In this document: piece by piece, positions 47,884 through 60,185 of the stretch | Position numbering within the stretch: the first letter of the stretch is position 1 | Layout: each line of letters starts with the position of its first letter | Assembly (NCBI GenBank): GCA_029747015.1 | Contig: JAKOGI010000107.1 | Span: 503,606 to 567,605 of the forward strand | DNA length: 64,000 bases | Direction of reading: 5' to 3' | From: Carnegiea gigantea | Lineage: Eukaryota; Streptophyta; Magnoliopsida; Caryophyllales; Cactaceae | The notes under the pieces: model-generated | What the model saw: only the letters and a program-made list of their open reading frames with translations | Databases searched by the model: none | Told to the model about the DNA's origin: nothing | Position numbers and translations under genes: made by a program

Positions 47884-49170
47884 TCCATAAAGGATGCACT
47901 CAGCTCTTGAATTTTCCAATTAATTGATACTTAATGAACCAGAGATCATCTGATCTGTTTTGGTTCATTGATGAACTATCTTTGCAAAGTTGTGCTTACG
48001 ACAATAATAAACCTATGGAGTTGGATTCTAAAACAAAGTTATTGATTAACTTAATCTTCTTCAGTAGCGATTACACAATTGCCCTAATAGGCTTTGTTGT
48101 CGTAGCTTGCCATGGCAATTCACAAGTCGTTGGTAAGTGCGTATCAGTTGTAGCAATTCTTTATACGCATTGTAATCGCCATCTATGTTAAATTTTCCGC
48201 TGCAATATCAAATACCTAAAGCAGCTATGATTGTTATTAAAAAAGCTCAAACCACCACGATAAGTTAATAACAAAAGGATTATTTATGAAGCAATTGTAA
48301 TAACCATCATAAGCCGTCTTTCCCACTATAATGTGAGCTAACTAAGCTATTCTTATCGTTGCTTGATGCTTGGAAGTGCCAAATAAAGCTATTCTAATCC
48401 CCACTACATGCTTGGAAGTGCCCTAATAAGGATGGGTCTGTTATGACAATTCTAAGATGACTATTATCGATGCAAAAGATCTCCATAGGTAGCAGAGAAT
48501 GATAGTTTTCTATAGGATGGCTAATAAAACCATCACAATATACAGACAAAATCAATCATAAATAAATTATCATTGTAAATTGTACTTAAAACATTATACC
48601 ATCATATAATTAAAGTTTACATAATCCTGAATATCTGAAACGCATCCAAAGAAATGGTACCATGTACGGTGTACGTCAATTAAAAGTGCAAATACCCAGA
48701 AGGACAATGATATAGTAATGAAACTTGACTTACTAATAATTACAATCATCCAATACAATCGTAGGAGATAGACATTAGGGATTCCCAAAATAATTATAAC
48801 AAAAAGAGAGCCAGAACATTAGAAAAGAAGTCTCCAATTAAAATCAAATCTCACCGAAATGGTTTCCAATGCGCGCTTCGTCAGAGTCTTGGTACCACAT
48901 GGTTGCTGCATAACCGAGCTCATATCCAAGTTTAGATGAAAATTTAAAAAGTTGTCTAAGGTTGGATTCACCCAATTTTCTCCTCCTATGCTAAATCATT
49001 AAGAATAATCAAGAAAGATATATAAATCATCAGTACAATGACAAAATCTAGATTCAACCAATGGCATTGATTTTTAAAAAAATTATGTTGGCAAAAGTAA
49101 ATCTAATCTTTCATATTTTTTTCTCATTGCTCATAGATTGATAAAAGGAATCAAATGGTAAGAATATACG
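47884..49170. repeat. Thionin 3' flank, unit 3
   Basis: It aligns closely with 10282-11599 of unit 1. The CACTA target site is empty (AACCGAGCTCATATCC near 48911). No gene is seen. Confidence 0.65.
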
Positions 49171-49509
49171 TCCTCAGCTGATATGCAAGCAAAGCTTTTT
49201 CTTCCACCACAATGAAGCATGGTTTGATTTTTCAGATTTCCTATCAGTAATAGCACGTTTATACTGAAAATAACGTGAAAAATGATGTTAAAAGCATCAC
49301 GTAATTAAAATAAAAGATATCATTACTAAAACAGAAACCTTAGTTTCACCTTGATCCCAACAAGATATGAAGTTCTGTCGGTGGTCTTTTTGATCAATTT
49401 CCCTCTTTTATGTTTGTACTTTTCAAAAATAACCTTTAGCTCACCTTTAAAATCTTTAACAACTTTTCTTGTTTGGCTTGGTGCATAGTGTCTAGCACAT
49501 CTAGGAATG
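49171..49509 (-). pseudogene. TNPA-like remnant of the old CACTA element, unit 3
   Basis: The paralogue of 11600-11943, ending at the copia insertion. The same GG-KSFA-type and lysine-rich pieces are seen on the reverse strand. Confidence 0.45.
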
Positions 49510-49514
49510 ATATA

Positions 49515-50118
49515 TGTTGAGTATCATGGCCCAAAATCCAAGAATCGGCATGGTGGGACTGTGCTAGACAACACGGACATGTCAGGTTGAAGGAGCGAAA
49601 CGTCGAAGGAGGGCAGAAAAACTGCACGGCCTGGTCGTGCCACCATGGCACGGTCGTGCTACCATGGCATCGTGCCGTGTGTTATTCTGGCGTGGATTTT
49701 CTCTGGCGGCTAGGGTTTACTTTAGCATGTAGTATACTTTGTGACTAGGGATCTTCTCTAGGGGAAAAACCTTGGACTTCTAGACCATATATAAAGGGGC
49801 CTTGCCTAGGATCTAAAATCACTCCTAAATCCCTGAATTCCTAAACACATTGAGAGGTAGAGAGACTTTGAGAGAGATTACAAGAGAGATTGTAATTCTG
49901 CTGTTGGATCAAATTACTTGTTGTGATTGTGATCGTTTTGTACTCTCCCTGCTCATATAGTGGATTGATTGTGCTCGTCGCCGTCCGTGGTTTTTTTCTC
50001 GCATTGGGTTTCCACGTAAATCTTGTGTGTCTTTGTTTTGTTCTTGTTATCGTTTTAAGTTTCTGAAAATCTATTTCATCCTATCGCTTCTGCTATTAGT
50101 TTACTCTAATTCCTAACA
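49515..50118 (+). repeat. 5' LTR of copia-3
   Basis: The LTR is 604 bp with a TATA box (TATATAAAG) at about 49788-49796 and ends CCTAACA. Confidence 0.93.
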
Positions 50119-50120
50119 AG

Positions 50121-50132
50121 TGGTATCAGAGC
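50121..50132 (+). other. Primer-binding site for tRNA-iMet (copia-3)
   Basis: TGGTATCAGAGC lies two bases after the 5' LTR. Confidence 0.9.
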
Positions 50133-50143
50133 TTTGGTTTAGG

Positions 50144-53100
50144 ATGTCTTCAATTATGAAGGTTGATATTCAGAAATTTGATAGGGAGATTAGTTTTAAT
50201 CTCTGGAAGGTGCAGATGAGAACAGTTCTCATCCAACATGGGTTGTGGAAGGTTCTTTCAGGACCTTATACGAAACCCGAGAAGATAACTGATGAACAAT
50301 GGACATCAGACCAAAAGAAGAAGCGTGGATCGTTGACGGACAAGGAATGGGAAGAACTAGAGTTGAAGGCAGTTGCAGCCATTCCGTTGTGCCTGGCACC
50401 ACATGTCCTGCGAGAGGTGCTCGATAAGGTGACTGCAGTGGATCTGTGGACTCAACTAGAGAAACTCTACATGACGAAGAGTCTAGCTAACAAGATCCGT
50501 TTGAAGAAAAGATTGTACACCTTTCGCATGGCTGAAGGTACACCTATTCAAAAACATCTAAATGAGTTTAACTCTATTCTTGTTGATTTGGAGAGTCTGG
50601 ATATGAAAATTGAGGATGAGGATAAAGCTATTCTACTTGTTGTGTCTCTACCCCCTTCTTATAAACACTTTAAGAAGATTATACTATATAGTAATTCTGA
50701 TACTGTATCGTTTGAGGATGTCAAGTCTAATCTACTATCTAAGGAGAAATTTGACCATGATATCCATGCTGATCCGGCTGAGGGATTAGTTGTTAGGGTT
50801 AGAACTGAGTAAAAGGGGAACGGTAATAAGAAAAAGAACTGATCTAAATCAAAGAATCCTCATTCCAATGAGACCTACAATTATTGTGGTAAATTGGGTT
50901 ATATTCAGGCTAACTGCTGGAAACTAAAGAAAAAGAAAGGAAAAAAGGAGAAGAAGAAAACTGCTACAACTGATTATGTAGTAGAGTCAGAGTCTGATGG
51001 TGATGTGTTACTTGCTACTATGTCTTTGGCCACTACCTTTGAAAGGGGATTAGGTGATGATTGGGTTTTAGATTCTGGTTATACATATCACATGTGTCCT
51101 CATAGGAACTGGTTTGTCACTTATGAGCCTGTTGATACTGGGGTTGTACTTATGAGCAACGATGCTGAGCGCAAGGTTGCAGGAATAGGTACTATGCAGA
51201 TTAAAATCCATGATGGCACAGTTAGAACCTTGTCTAAGGTTTATCACATACCTGATATGACTCGTTGTTTAATCTCCTTGGATACTCTTGAGACTAATGG
51301 TTGTAGGATTATTATGGAGAATGGTGTCCTAAAGGTAACGAAGGGAGCCATGGTAGTAATGAAGGGACTGCGACAGCGCAGTCTCTACATCCTACAAGGA
51401 ATCACAGTTACAAGAGTAGCTGCAGTGGGCACAGCATCAGCAGATGCTAATGATACAAGGTTATGGCATATGAGATTGGGTCATATGAGTGAGAAAGGGA
51501 TGGCCATTCTAAGCAAGAAAGGTTGTCTGGGTAGCACTGGTACGGGTAAACTTGATTTTTGTGATCATTGTATTTTGGAAAACAGAAGAGGGTGAGTTTC
51601 TCCAAAGCGAAGCATCGTACTCAGGGGATCCTTGATTACATTCTTTCTGATCTATGGGGTCCTTCAAAGGTTCCTTCTCTTAGAGATAAGCGCTATATGT
51701 TAACTTTTATTGATGATTTCTCACGTAAAGTTTGGATTTACTTCTTGAGACAGAAAAATGAAACATTCTCCATGTTTAAGAAGTTCAAGACCCTGGTTGA
51801 GAACCAGACTGGGAGAAAGATCAAGAAACTTAGGACTGACAATGGTCTTGAGTTTGTTCAATCAGAGTTTGATGAGTTCTGCGCGGTGAATGGGATTGCT
51901 AGGCACAAGACTTTGGTTGACAAACCACAGCAAAATGGAGTTGCAGAACTAATCAATGGGACTATACTGAAGAAAGCTCGATATATGCTTTTCAATACGG
52001 GGATTTGGGATCGCAAAACTTTCTGGGCTGAGGCTATTTCTACAGCCTGTTACTTGGTGAATCGTTCACCACACACCTCTATTGATCTCCAGATTCCAGA
52101 AAAAGTATGGTCAGGTAATCCTGTTGATTATTCTAGTTTGAGAATATTTGAATGTCCTGTGTATACCCATGTGAATAATGGGAAGTTAGCCCCTAGGGTT
52201 GTCAAATGCATATTTCTTGGATATTCATCTGAGTCTAAAGGATAACGCGTGTGGTGTCCTGAGTCTAAGAAAGTCATTCAGAGTAGGGATGTAACTTTCA
52301 ATGAGACTGCTATGTTATCTTCTGGAAATGATTCTGTTGTTCCTTCTACTAGTGCAGGTGATCAGCAAGATACCAGTATAGAGATAGAAGTGAAGACCGT
52401 TGCAGTTCAACGTGGAGCTGCAAATTAGCCCAACAGGGAGGCCCAGGTCACTGAACCTGGCACTATCAGTCATGATCAGCCTCAGGTGGAGGTTGGTCAC
52501 TCTATAGCTCGTGATCGTCCTTACAGGGAGATCAGGAGGCCTGCTCGCTACAACGATGATGAGGGACTGATAGCATATGCACTTTCAGTTGCAGAGGAGG
52601 TGCCTGAAGGTATGGAACCCTCAACCTATATTGAAGCACTCTCCTGGCCAAGTTCACCTAATTGGATCCTAACTATGCAAGAGGAAATGAAGAGTTTGCA
52701 AAAGAATCGGACTTAGGAACTGTGTGAGCTACCTAAAGGCCGGAGAGCCTTAACTGCCAAATGGATCTACAAGAGAAAGGAGGGCATTCCTGAAGTTAAA
52801 GATGCAAGGTGGAAAGCGCGCCTGGTTATTCGTGGCTGTAATCAGAAGGAAGGTATTGATTACAATGAGGTATTCTCACCTGTTGTTAGACATACCTCCT
52901 TTCGAGTGCTTCTTGCATTTGTTGCGTTGTTTGATCTGGAACTGGAGCAGCTTGATGTGAAGATTGCATTCCTTCATGGGGAGTTGGAGGAAGAAATCTA
53001 CATGAAGCAACCTAAAGGTTTTGTTGTTCCTGGGAAGGAACAATTGGTGTGTAGATTGAAGAAGTCCTTGTATGGACGTAAGCAGGCTTCTAGGCAGTGG

Positions 53101-54186
53101 TACAAAAGGTTTGACACCTTCATGATCACACAAGGATACACACGTAGCCGATATGATAATTGTGTGTATTTTAGACAATATTCTGATAGTTCCTTTATTT
53201 ACTTGCTATTGTATGTTGACGATATGTTGATTGCCTCTAAGGATAAATCCTTGATTAGCAAGTTGAAATCTCAACTCAGTGAAGAGTTTAAGATGAAGGA
53301 CCCGGGTGCAGCAAAGAAGATTCTAGGCATGGAGATTCAGAGGGATCAAAAGGCTGGTAAGTTGTATTTATCTTAAGGACGCTACCTTGAGAAAATACTA
53401 GGCAAATTTAAAATGGATAACTGTACAGCAGTTTCCACACCCCTTGCTACACATTTCAAATTATCTGCTGAGTGTTGTCCACAAACTGAGGAGGATATAG
53501 ATAGAATGTCTAATGTTCCTTATTCTAGTGTTGTTGGTAATTTGATGTATGCTATGATATGCACTAGACCAGACTTATCACATGCTGTAAGTGCGGTAAG
53601 TAGGTATATGCATAATCCTGGGAAGGATTATTGGGAATCTATGAAGTAGATCCTTCGCTATGTGAAGGGTACTGTTAATAAGGGGTTGGTATTTGATAGA
53701 GACAAAGCTGGCACATGTAATGTTACAGCCTTTGCTGATTCTGACTATGCTGGTGACATTGATAGAAAGAGGTCTATATCTGGGTATATCTTCACTATGT
53801 GTGCAGGTGCTATCTCTTGGAAAGCATCGTTACAGTCTATTGTAGCTTTATCTACTACAAAGGCTGAGTATATCTCTACTACTGAAGGAGTGAAGGAAGC
53901 TACTTGGTTGAGGGGACTTGTTACTGAGCTTGGAGTTCCACAGGCTACCACTGTGGTGTTTTCTGATAGTCAGAGTGCAATCCTCCTGACTAAGAATGAT
54001 GCTTACCATTCAAAGACCAAGTACATTAGTGTCAAATATCACTATATCAGATATACAGTTGCTGCTGGGGAAATAATTGTGAGGAAGGTTCACACTTTGG
54101 AGAACCCTGCAGATATGTTGATCAAGCCTCTACCTACAGCTAAGTTCAAGCATTGCTTGGACTTAGTTGGCATTTACAGTATTTGA
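50144..54186 (+). pseudogene. Copia-3 gag-pol polyprotein, broken
   Basis: ATG at 50144 opens a 223-codon Gag frame that ends at a TAA at 50810-50812. A zinc-knuckle region with changed residues (about 50878-50925), protease (DSG with YTYHMCP near 51072-51098), integrase (TDNG and QQNGVAE in 51568-52245), RT with YVDD at 53212-53223 and RNase H to 54186 follow in several frames. Stops at 51595, 52245, about 52426, 52716, 53376 and 53649 inactivate it. Gag is intact here, whereas copia-2 has an early TAG, so most disabling changes arose independently in the two paralogues. A few, such as the TAA near 53374 and 15775, are shared. Confidence 0.93.
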
Positions 54187-54287
54187 GCGCCCTTCGGGGC
54201 ATTGCCCCCTGGGGGGGCGTCACCCTTTGGGGTGCGATGATGGCATTAGAGAGTTGGTGATTGGAGATTTTGGTCCAAGGTGGAGAT

Positions 54288-54892
54288 TGTTGGGTATCGT
54301 GGCCCAAAATTCAAGAATCGGCACAGTGAGACTGTACTAGACGACATGAACGTGTCAGGCCGAAGAAGCAAAACGTCGAAGGAGGGCAAAAAAACAGCAC
54401 GGCCTAGCCGTGGCACGTGGCACAATCGTGCCACCATGGCACGGTCGTGCCGTGTGTTATTCTGGCGTGGATTTTCTCTGGCGGCTAGGGTTTGCTTTAG
54501 TGTGCAGTATCCTTGGCGGCTAGGGATCTTCTCTAGGGGAAAAACCGTGGACTTCTAGACCCCATATAAAGGGACCTTGCCTAGGATCTAAAATCATTCC
54601 TGAATCCCTGAATTCCTAAACACATTGAGAGGTAGAGAGACTTTGAGAGAGATTACAAGAGAGGTTGTAATTCTGCTGTTGGATCAAATCACTTGTTGTG
54701 ATTGTGGTCGTTTTGTACTCTCCCTGCTCATATAGTGGATTGATTGTACTCATTGCCGTCCGTGGTTTTTTCCCGCATTGGATTTCCACGTAAATCTTGT
54801 GTGTCTTTGTTTTGTTCTTGTTATCGTTTTAAGTTTCTGAATATCTGTTTCATCCTATCGCTTCCGCTATTAGTTTGCTCTAATTCCTAACA
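54288..54892 (+). repeat. 3' LTR of copia-3
   Basis: The LTR is 605 bp, TGTTGGG to CCTAACA. The TATA box has decayed to CATATAAAG (about 54565-54573). Confidence 0.93.
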
Positions 54893-54897
54893 ATATA

Positions 54898-55665
54898 TCT
54901 TTTCTATAAAGAGAAAATGAAAAGATTTTTGAATTAGGATGCATGACAATGCTCAACCAAGAGGGGGGAAATTGTTTAGGCTACATATAAGAGAGAAGAA
55001 ACATAAGGATGGTAGATATTGTACCATAATCTAAGTTAAACATTTTTCATTTGGCACTCAACTGGGATCAACCTCAAAATGCTTCTTAAAAAAAAAAAAA
55101 AATTAATATAGGTCTTTTGAAATTGGCCGAAATTGCTTACATCTAAATCTCCTCAGACCCTGTAAAAGTAGGACTTCCACTGGTAGTTGTTGTTGCAGTT
55201 GTAGTCAACTAGGACAAGTTTCCAATTAAAGTGGCCTTGCAATGCTAGTGGCGTTCTCCTTCCAACGACACGAATAAAGCTCTCATGTGAACTACATTCT
55301 TGTCTAATTGGTTGATTTCTCATAATAAACTTCCCACCAATAAATTTACCTCGATCTTGATTTCAAATTCTGCCATTAGAATACGCCCTCTACCAACATC
55401 ATCGACATAATATAATATTCATTAATATAGATTCAAATGATAAGTCATTTTTTAAGATTAAAAGTTTATCGGGATTACTACCATCAGATTTTGAATTTGT
55501 GTCAAAATGATCAGTGCTAGCAACAACGTCAATGACACTAGCAAGAGTAGGTGTTGGCTGAACAACCAATGTGTGTGAAGACCTAGAATCTCCAATACTG
55601 GCATTAGTTTGCTGGTCCGAAGAGTGATAGACAGCCCTTATATCCATGTATTTTCTGTCTCTAAA
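54898..55665 (-). pseudogene. Old CACTA second-gene remnant, unit 3
   Basis: The paralogue of 17297-18090, with a slightly shorter left part near 55425 (about 27 bp lost). The reverse frame 55399-55647 remains open. Confidence 0.4.
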
Positions 55666-57689
55666 TGAAAATTTGACACTTTGGTACCTCTAATTTTAGC
55701 ATATTCACACATTAGGTCAGGTTTTGAAAAACTTAACACCTTGGTACCTCGAATTTTGGTACGAGTGACTTTCTGGTACTTTTTATTAATATTTTAGTCC
55801 TTGAACTTTTAGAAATTACAGGAAAGCCCCTGAAAAGGGTTAACTATGTAAATAAGCTATTTTTGAGGTTTCTTTTCAATAAATATGCTTGATTAAACTT
55901 CTTATAATGACTTTACTGGTATTAATTATTATAATCTACTGCTTATATCTTATATATTATACTTTCTATAGTTACAGGCCCCCCATGCTTAGAAAAAATA
56001 ATTAAAACTTAATTAGCGAGTTTCGACCGTTACCTGAACTTAGTCGACACTGGACCCTGCTGTTTCTCTAGCTTTCAGTTTATAGAGATTACTAATCTCG
56101 ACCACACCTTCCTTAGATCAGGCACAGTACAGATTTGTTTCGTTTCCTATCTCAAACCGTAGTCACTAATCAAGTTTTATATTTTAAAGGATAGTGAGAC
56201 TTTAATCAAGAACTTATAATACTTAAGACATAAGGTTCGATTGAATAACGTTCCCTACTGAAAAACGTCTTTTATTGAAAGTTTGAAAGTGAAAATAGTA
56301 TAATGGAAATATTAAAGCGGGACTTAAGCCAAGATCATTAGAGATGCTTGTTCATAGAGAAATGAAGAATCTCGACTTCTCTTTTGCTTAAGAATACTCA
56401 AATGATTGTGTCCTTTCTCAGCACTCGGTCTATCCTTTTATAGAGGATTGGGGGCGTATATGATGCCCTAATGGTTACATTACATAATAATTTTTCACAT
56501 GGTTACAATACACTGTTTTATTTTACAGACCAGGCACTTGTCAAAATAGTACAATAATGGAGCAATTACTTTTCAGAGTTTTTATTGATGACAAGACTAG
56601 TCATCATTATTAAGATTCTGTATACCTTCCTCTCCAATTATATCTTCCAGACCATCATTACCTAGATAATCATCAAAATCTTCATCAAGTTGTTTAAGAT
56701 GCTCTAGATTCAATTTTTCAAATAATTCAATAAGATATTTCTTCCCTTTCTTTGATAAGAACTTTCCAGCTCCAACATTGAAGAGATAATCAAAGACATT
56801 TTCTAAAACTGCTCCCTCCACCTTCATGTATTCTTTAAACTCATTATCATATGTACAACTTTGATGCCCAACTTTGATGATAAATGTTGTAAAAATCGAT
56901 GACTCTTGCTAAAGTAGGGTCAATAACTAATTCTCATCATTTTGAAAACCATTCTTATCGGTGATCATAGAGATCATCGTAATCAACTATTTGAACAAGA
57001 TATGAGCTGGTTTGGCTTTTTCTTTTTCATATTTAATTAGTGCACCATATACCTCCAAATTTCAGTATCTGCTAAATGGAATTTTTGCTGGACCATCTGG
57101 AAATGTAAGAATCCAATGAATCTTTCGAAACATACATTACTGAAATTTAGTTAGTGTTGAGAAAAATGAGAACTTTGGATCAGGGATTTCTATAAAGTAA
57201 AGTACCATCCCGTATTCCATACTTTAATGACGGGGTCACTTGGAGAGATTGAATTTGATGGGAAACTAACACCACCAACTCCAGACTTATCAGCAAAATA
57301 GATCGTTGTACTCTAAGACTCTCAAATATCATAGGAATAATGATGATAAAGTCAATGCGCGTTGCATACCACTCATTGAGCCATTTTTCTTAAATATGAG
57401 AATTTATGTTTTCTTGGATATCATAAGGACATCTAAAATAATTAACTTGTAACTCTAGAAGGAAAAATCTTTGGATTATTAGGTAGGTAGAAGATAGTAG
57501 ACCAAAATGTGATCAGTTTTTGTATGGAATTCTAAGTTATCAATAAGCACTCCACTAGAAGGAAAAACGCGTTCTAGTAGTAATGGCATTTCATTATAGA
57601 TTTCCTTCTTTTCCGATAAGGGTTCTACTCGGATAATCACCATTGGCGAGTTCTTGGGTTAAACTGTCTGCCAGATAGTTCTTCGATCC

Positions 57690-58805
57690 CTATATATGTT
57701 CAATAGAGAAGGAAAACTGGTCAAGCCATAATTGCCAATGCCGGAGTCGCCATTGCACTTGCATATTTGATAAATTTTTTTTTTTCACAAAACCAAGTAT
57801 TCCTCTGCAATCTATTCGAACAACAAAAGATTTTGGGGCTAAAAAAATTAAGAATTTTTCGGTTCCCCTTATGACTGCAAGGATTTCTTTTTTCATCATG
57901 GGATAGTTGCATTCTGCACTTCCACTGCAATACTTGCATAGTTTTTCTCCTTCTTTGATTTTGAGTACTGCACTCCAGTGCTCACTGGTAGCATCTGTCT
58001 CAAGAATTAAATCATCTTCCTCATTAGTTAAATTAGGGACAGGAAGATTTTTACATATCTTTTTGAAGTTTTGGACAATCTTTGAATCGTTAATGGTCTC
58101 GTCCAACTCACGTCTTTCTTAAGTTTCTGTTGCAATGACTTTCTCAATTTAGCCAAATCTTTTATGAAATATGAAATATAGGTAAGGCATCCAAGAAATA
58201 TTTCTAGCTGCTTCCTATCTTCAATCTTTTTAGGAAAATTTTTTATTTTTTTCATAATATATTTTTGCAGAATGATCTGTCCAACTTTTATTTCGAAGCC
58301 TAAGAACTTAATTTCTTGTTCAGCATAAATGCACTTGTTCTTACCAAGTATAATACCATGACCAATGTATTTATGAGTGATAACTAAGACATCATCTTTA
58401 TGCTGTTCTATTGTTTTGGAAAAGACAGGGATATCATCAATGTAAACTAAACAACAATGATTAAGATCTTTCAAGATCTTATCCATTCTTCTTTGGAATA
58501 TTTGAGGTGCATTCTTTAGACCAAATAGCATTACTATCCATTTATAATGTCCTTGTAGGGCACTAAATGCAGTTAAAGGAATACTTTTCTCATCCATTTT
58601 TATCTGACAATAGTCACTTTTGCAATCCATTTTTGAGAACCAAGAAGTGCTTTGAATTCTATTGAAAAGGACTATTTTGTTAAGAATGTAATAACCATCA
58701 AAGACAGTATTATCATTAAACTTTTTTTAATTGATTACCATTCTAGCTTTTCCTTTTTTTTCCTCAGCATGATTTCTTACCATGAAAGCGGGACTAGTGT
58801 GAGGG
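57690..58805 (-). pseudogene. Viral RT (C-terminal part) and RNase H, unit 3
   Basis: The RT frame 58028-58630 is longer than in unit 1 (200 codons). Its catalytic motif is YIDD at about 58433-58444 instead of YVDD. RNase H follows in another frame (57690-58106). The gene remains split by a frameshift and by the 1369-bp insertion. Confidence 0.85.
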
Positions 58806-58809
58806 CTCT

Positions 58810-60178
58810 GATGTCTTACATTTATACTGCAAGTGCATGGTGTAGCTGTAGCTAGCAACCAGTGTGTATGGGTCATATGCACAAGGACCCCGCTTTTAAC
58901 TACCAGAACTAATTAAACTACTCAATCTAGGCGAAATAGCTCAGGTTGAAGAGAACTGAAAGGCAGCAGTTTCAATATGCTGAAAGCTGTTTGATTAAAC
59001 GAGATTAATAAATGACAAAAATTCTGGATTGGGATTCACCACACCATTATGCTCTTTGGAATTTGAACTAGATCATGCAAATCTGCCTACACAAATAACT
59101 GAGATGGGATGGTTACAGATTTAACCTCATTTATGCCTATTTTCTCAGGTCATTAGACTGGCTAATTAATGTTTGTTATCTATTTTTATGAAACAAAGAT
59201 CGACAAATCATAGGATTAAAAAACCATTAGTTCCCAATTGAAACCCTAACGGTTTTCACACTAGGAAAAATCAATCGCTCACAAAGTCGCTCTAGATAAA
59301 GGATTCAACTTTTGTTGAAGTCCAAAATCCTAATTAAAAACATGAATACATCCCTCTCAGGCAATTCATCAAACACATGGCGTGCAAAGTGAGATTTCAA
59401 TCATGAATATAGGTATTCATTCATAAAGCCTAGAGCATGATTCCAAATCACATAATAGAGTATAATCCCAACCTAAGTTAGGGGATTTAGCCTACAATCA
59501 TGTTGAATGCAACAATCTCAAAAACTAATTCAATCAACATGGATGAACAACCAAAACCCTAAAAAGCAATATCAAAAGAGAAAGGAGAAAGAGGCAAACT
59601 TGAATTAGCGGTCGAATCAAAGTAGAATAATCTTCTATGTTGGTGACTTGAATCCAAAAGCATGAATGAACTCTCTCAATAAAATCTTAGAAATCTCCTC
59701 TAAAGAGTGCTCTCAAGAAAAGAAAAACAATGAAAAGGGATCCCCCTAAATTGCGCGAAAGGCACTTTAAGTCGCAAAAACCGATAGGACGCACGGCTGT
59801 GCCTAAACACACGGGCAGCCGTGCGCCACGCACTGGCAAGGCGTATGGCCCTGTGCCTCCTGCAGCCAGCCAGTGCGCAGCTTCGGCCTCTGCAACACGG
59901 CTTTGCACTCCTGCAGCACAGCCGTGCCCTCTTCTGCCCATCTTCCTTTAACTCTCAGGGCTTCATTAGACCTCAATCTTCCTCGTAATTCATTGCCAAA
60001 GCCGTCCTTTCTATCAAGACCCGAAGATTTCTCCTAAAAGTGGGGATAAACTAAATTATAAGCACAATTAAATCCAACGAGGTGAATTTGACCCTTTATC
60101 ATCTAGATTTGGCATAAAAACGTGAGAAATAGGGATCAAATAGGATCTGAAATAAGGTCAAAACGGAGGTTTATTAGA
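58810..60178 (-). mobile_element. Solo-LTR-like insertion inside the viral RT, unit 3
   Basis: It has the same position, orientation and length (1369 bp) as 21236-22604, with CTCT at both edges (58806-58809 and 60179-60182). The insertion therefore predates the duplication of the virus-bearing unit. Confidence 0.6.
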
Positions 60179-60185
60179 CTCTTAC

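Larger units (their letters stand above)
49515..54892 (+). mobile_element. Ty1-copia (Tnt1/Tork-like) retrotransposon copia-3, unit 3
   Basis: The element is 5378 bp with LTRs 49515-50118 and 54288-54892. It is flanked by ATATA (49510-49514 and 54893-54897), in exactly the same target site and orientation as copia-2. The copy is the unit-3 descendant of a single insertion event. Its 5' LTR begins TGTTGAG, one base changed from the family consensus. Confidence 0.95.
55666..60185 (-). mobile_element. Endogenous pararetrovirus, unit 3 copy (cut by a Ty3-like element)
   Basis: The left edge is at the same unit position as the virus in unit 1, and the sequence is colinear with 18091-22609. It includes the polyadenylation signal (56271-56276), TATA box (about 56433-56442), acidic frame (56597-56827), RNase H (57690-58106), RT palm and the same internal LTR-like insertion. 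At 60186 the Ty3-like element interrupts it, so the remaining viral genes, if kept, lie right of the window. Confidence 0.85.
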
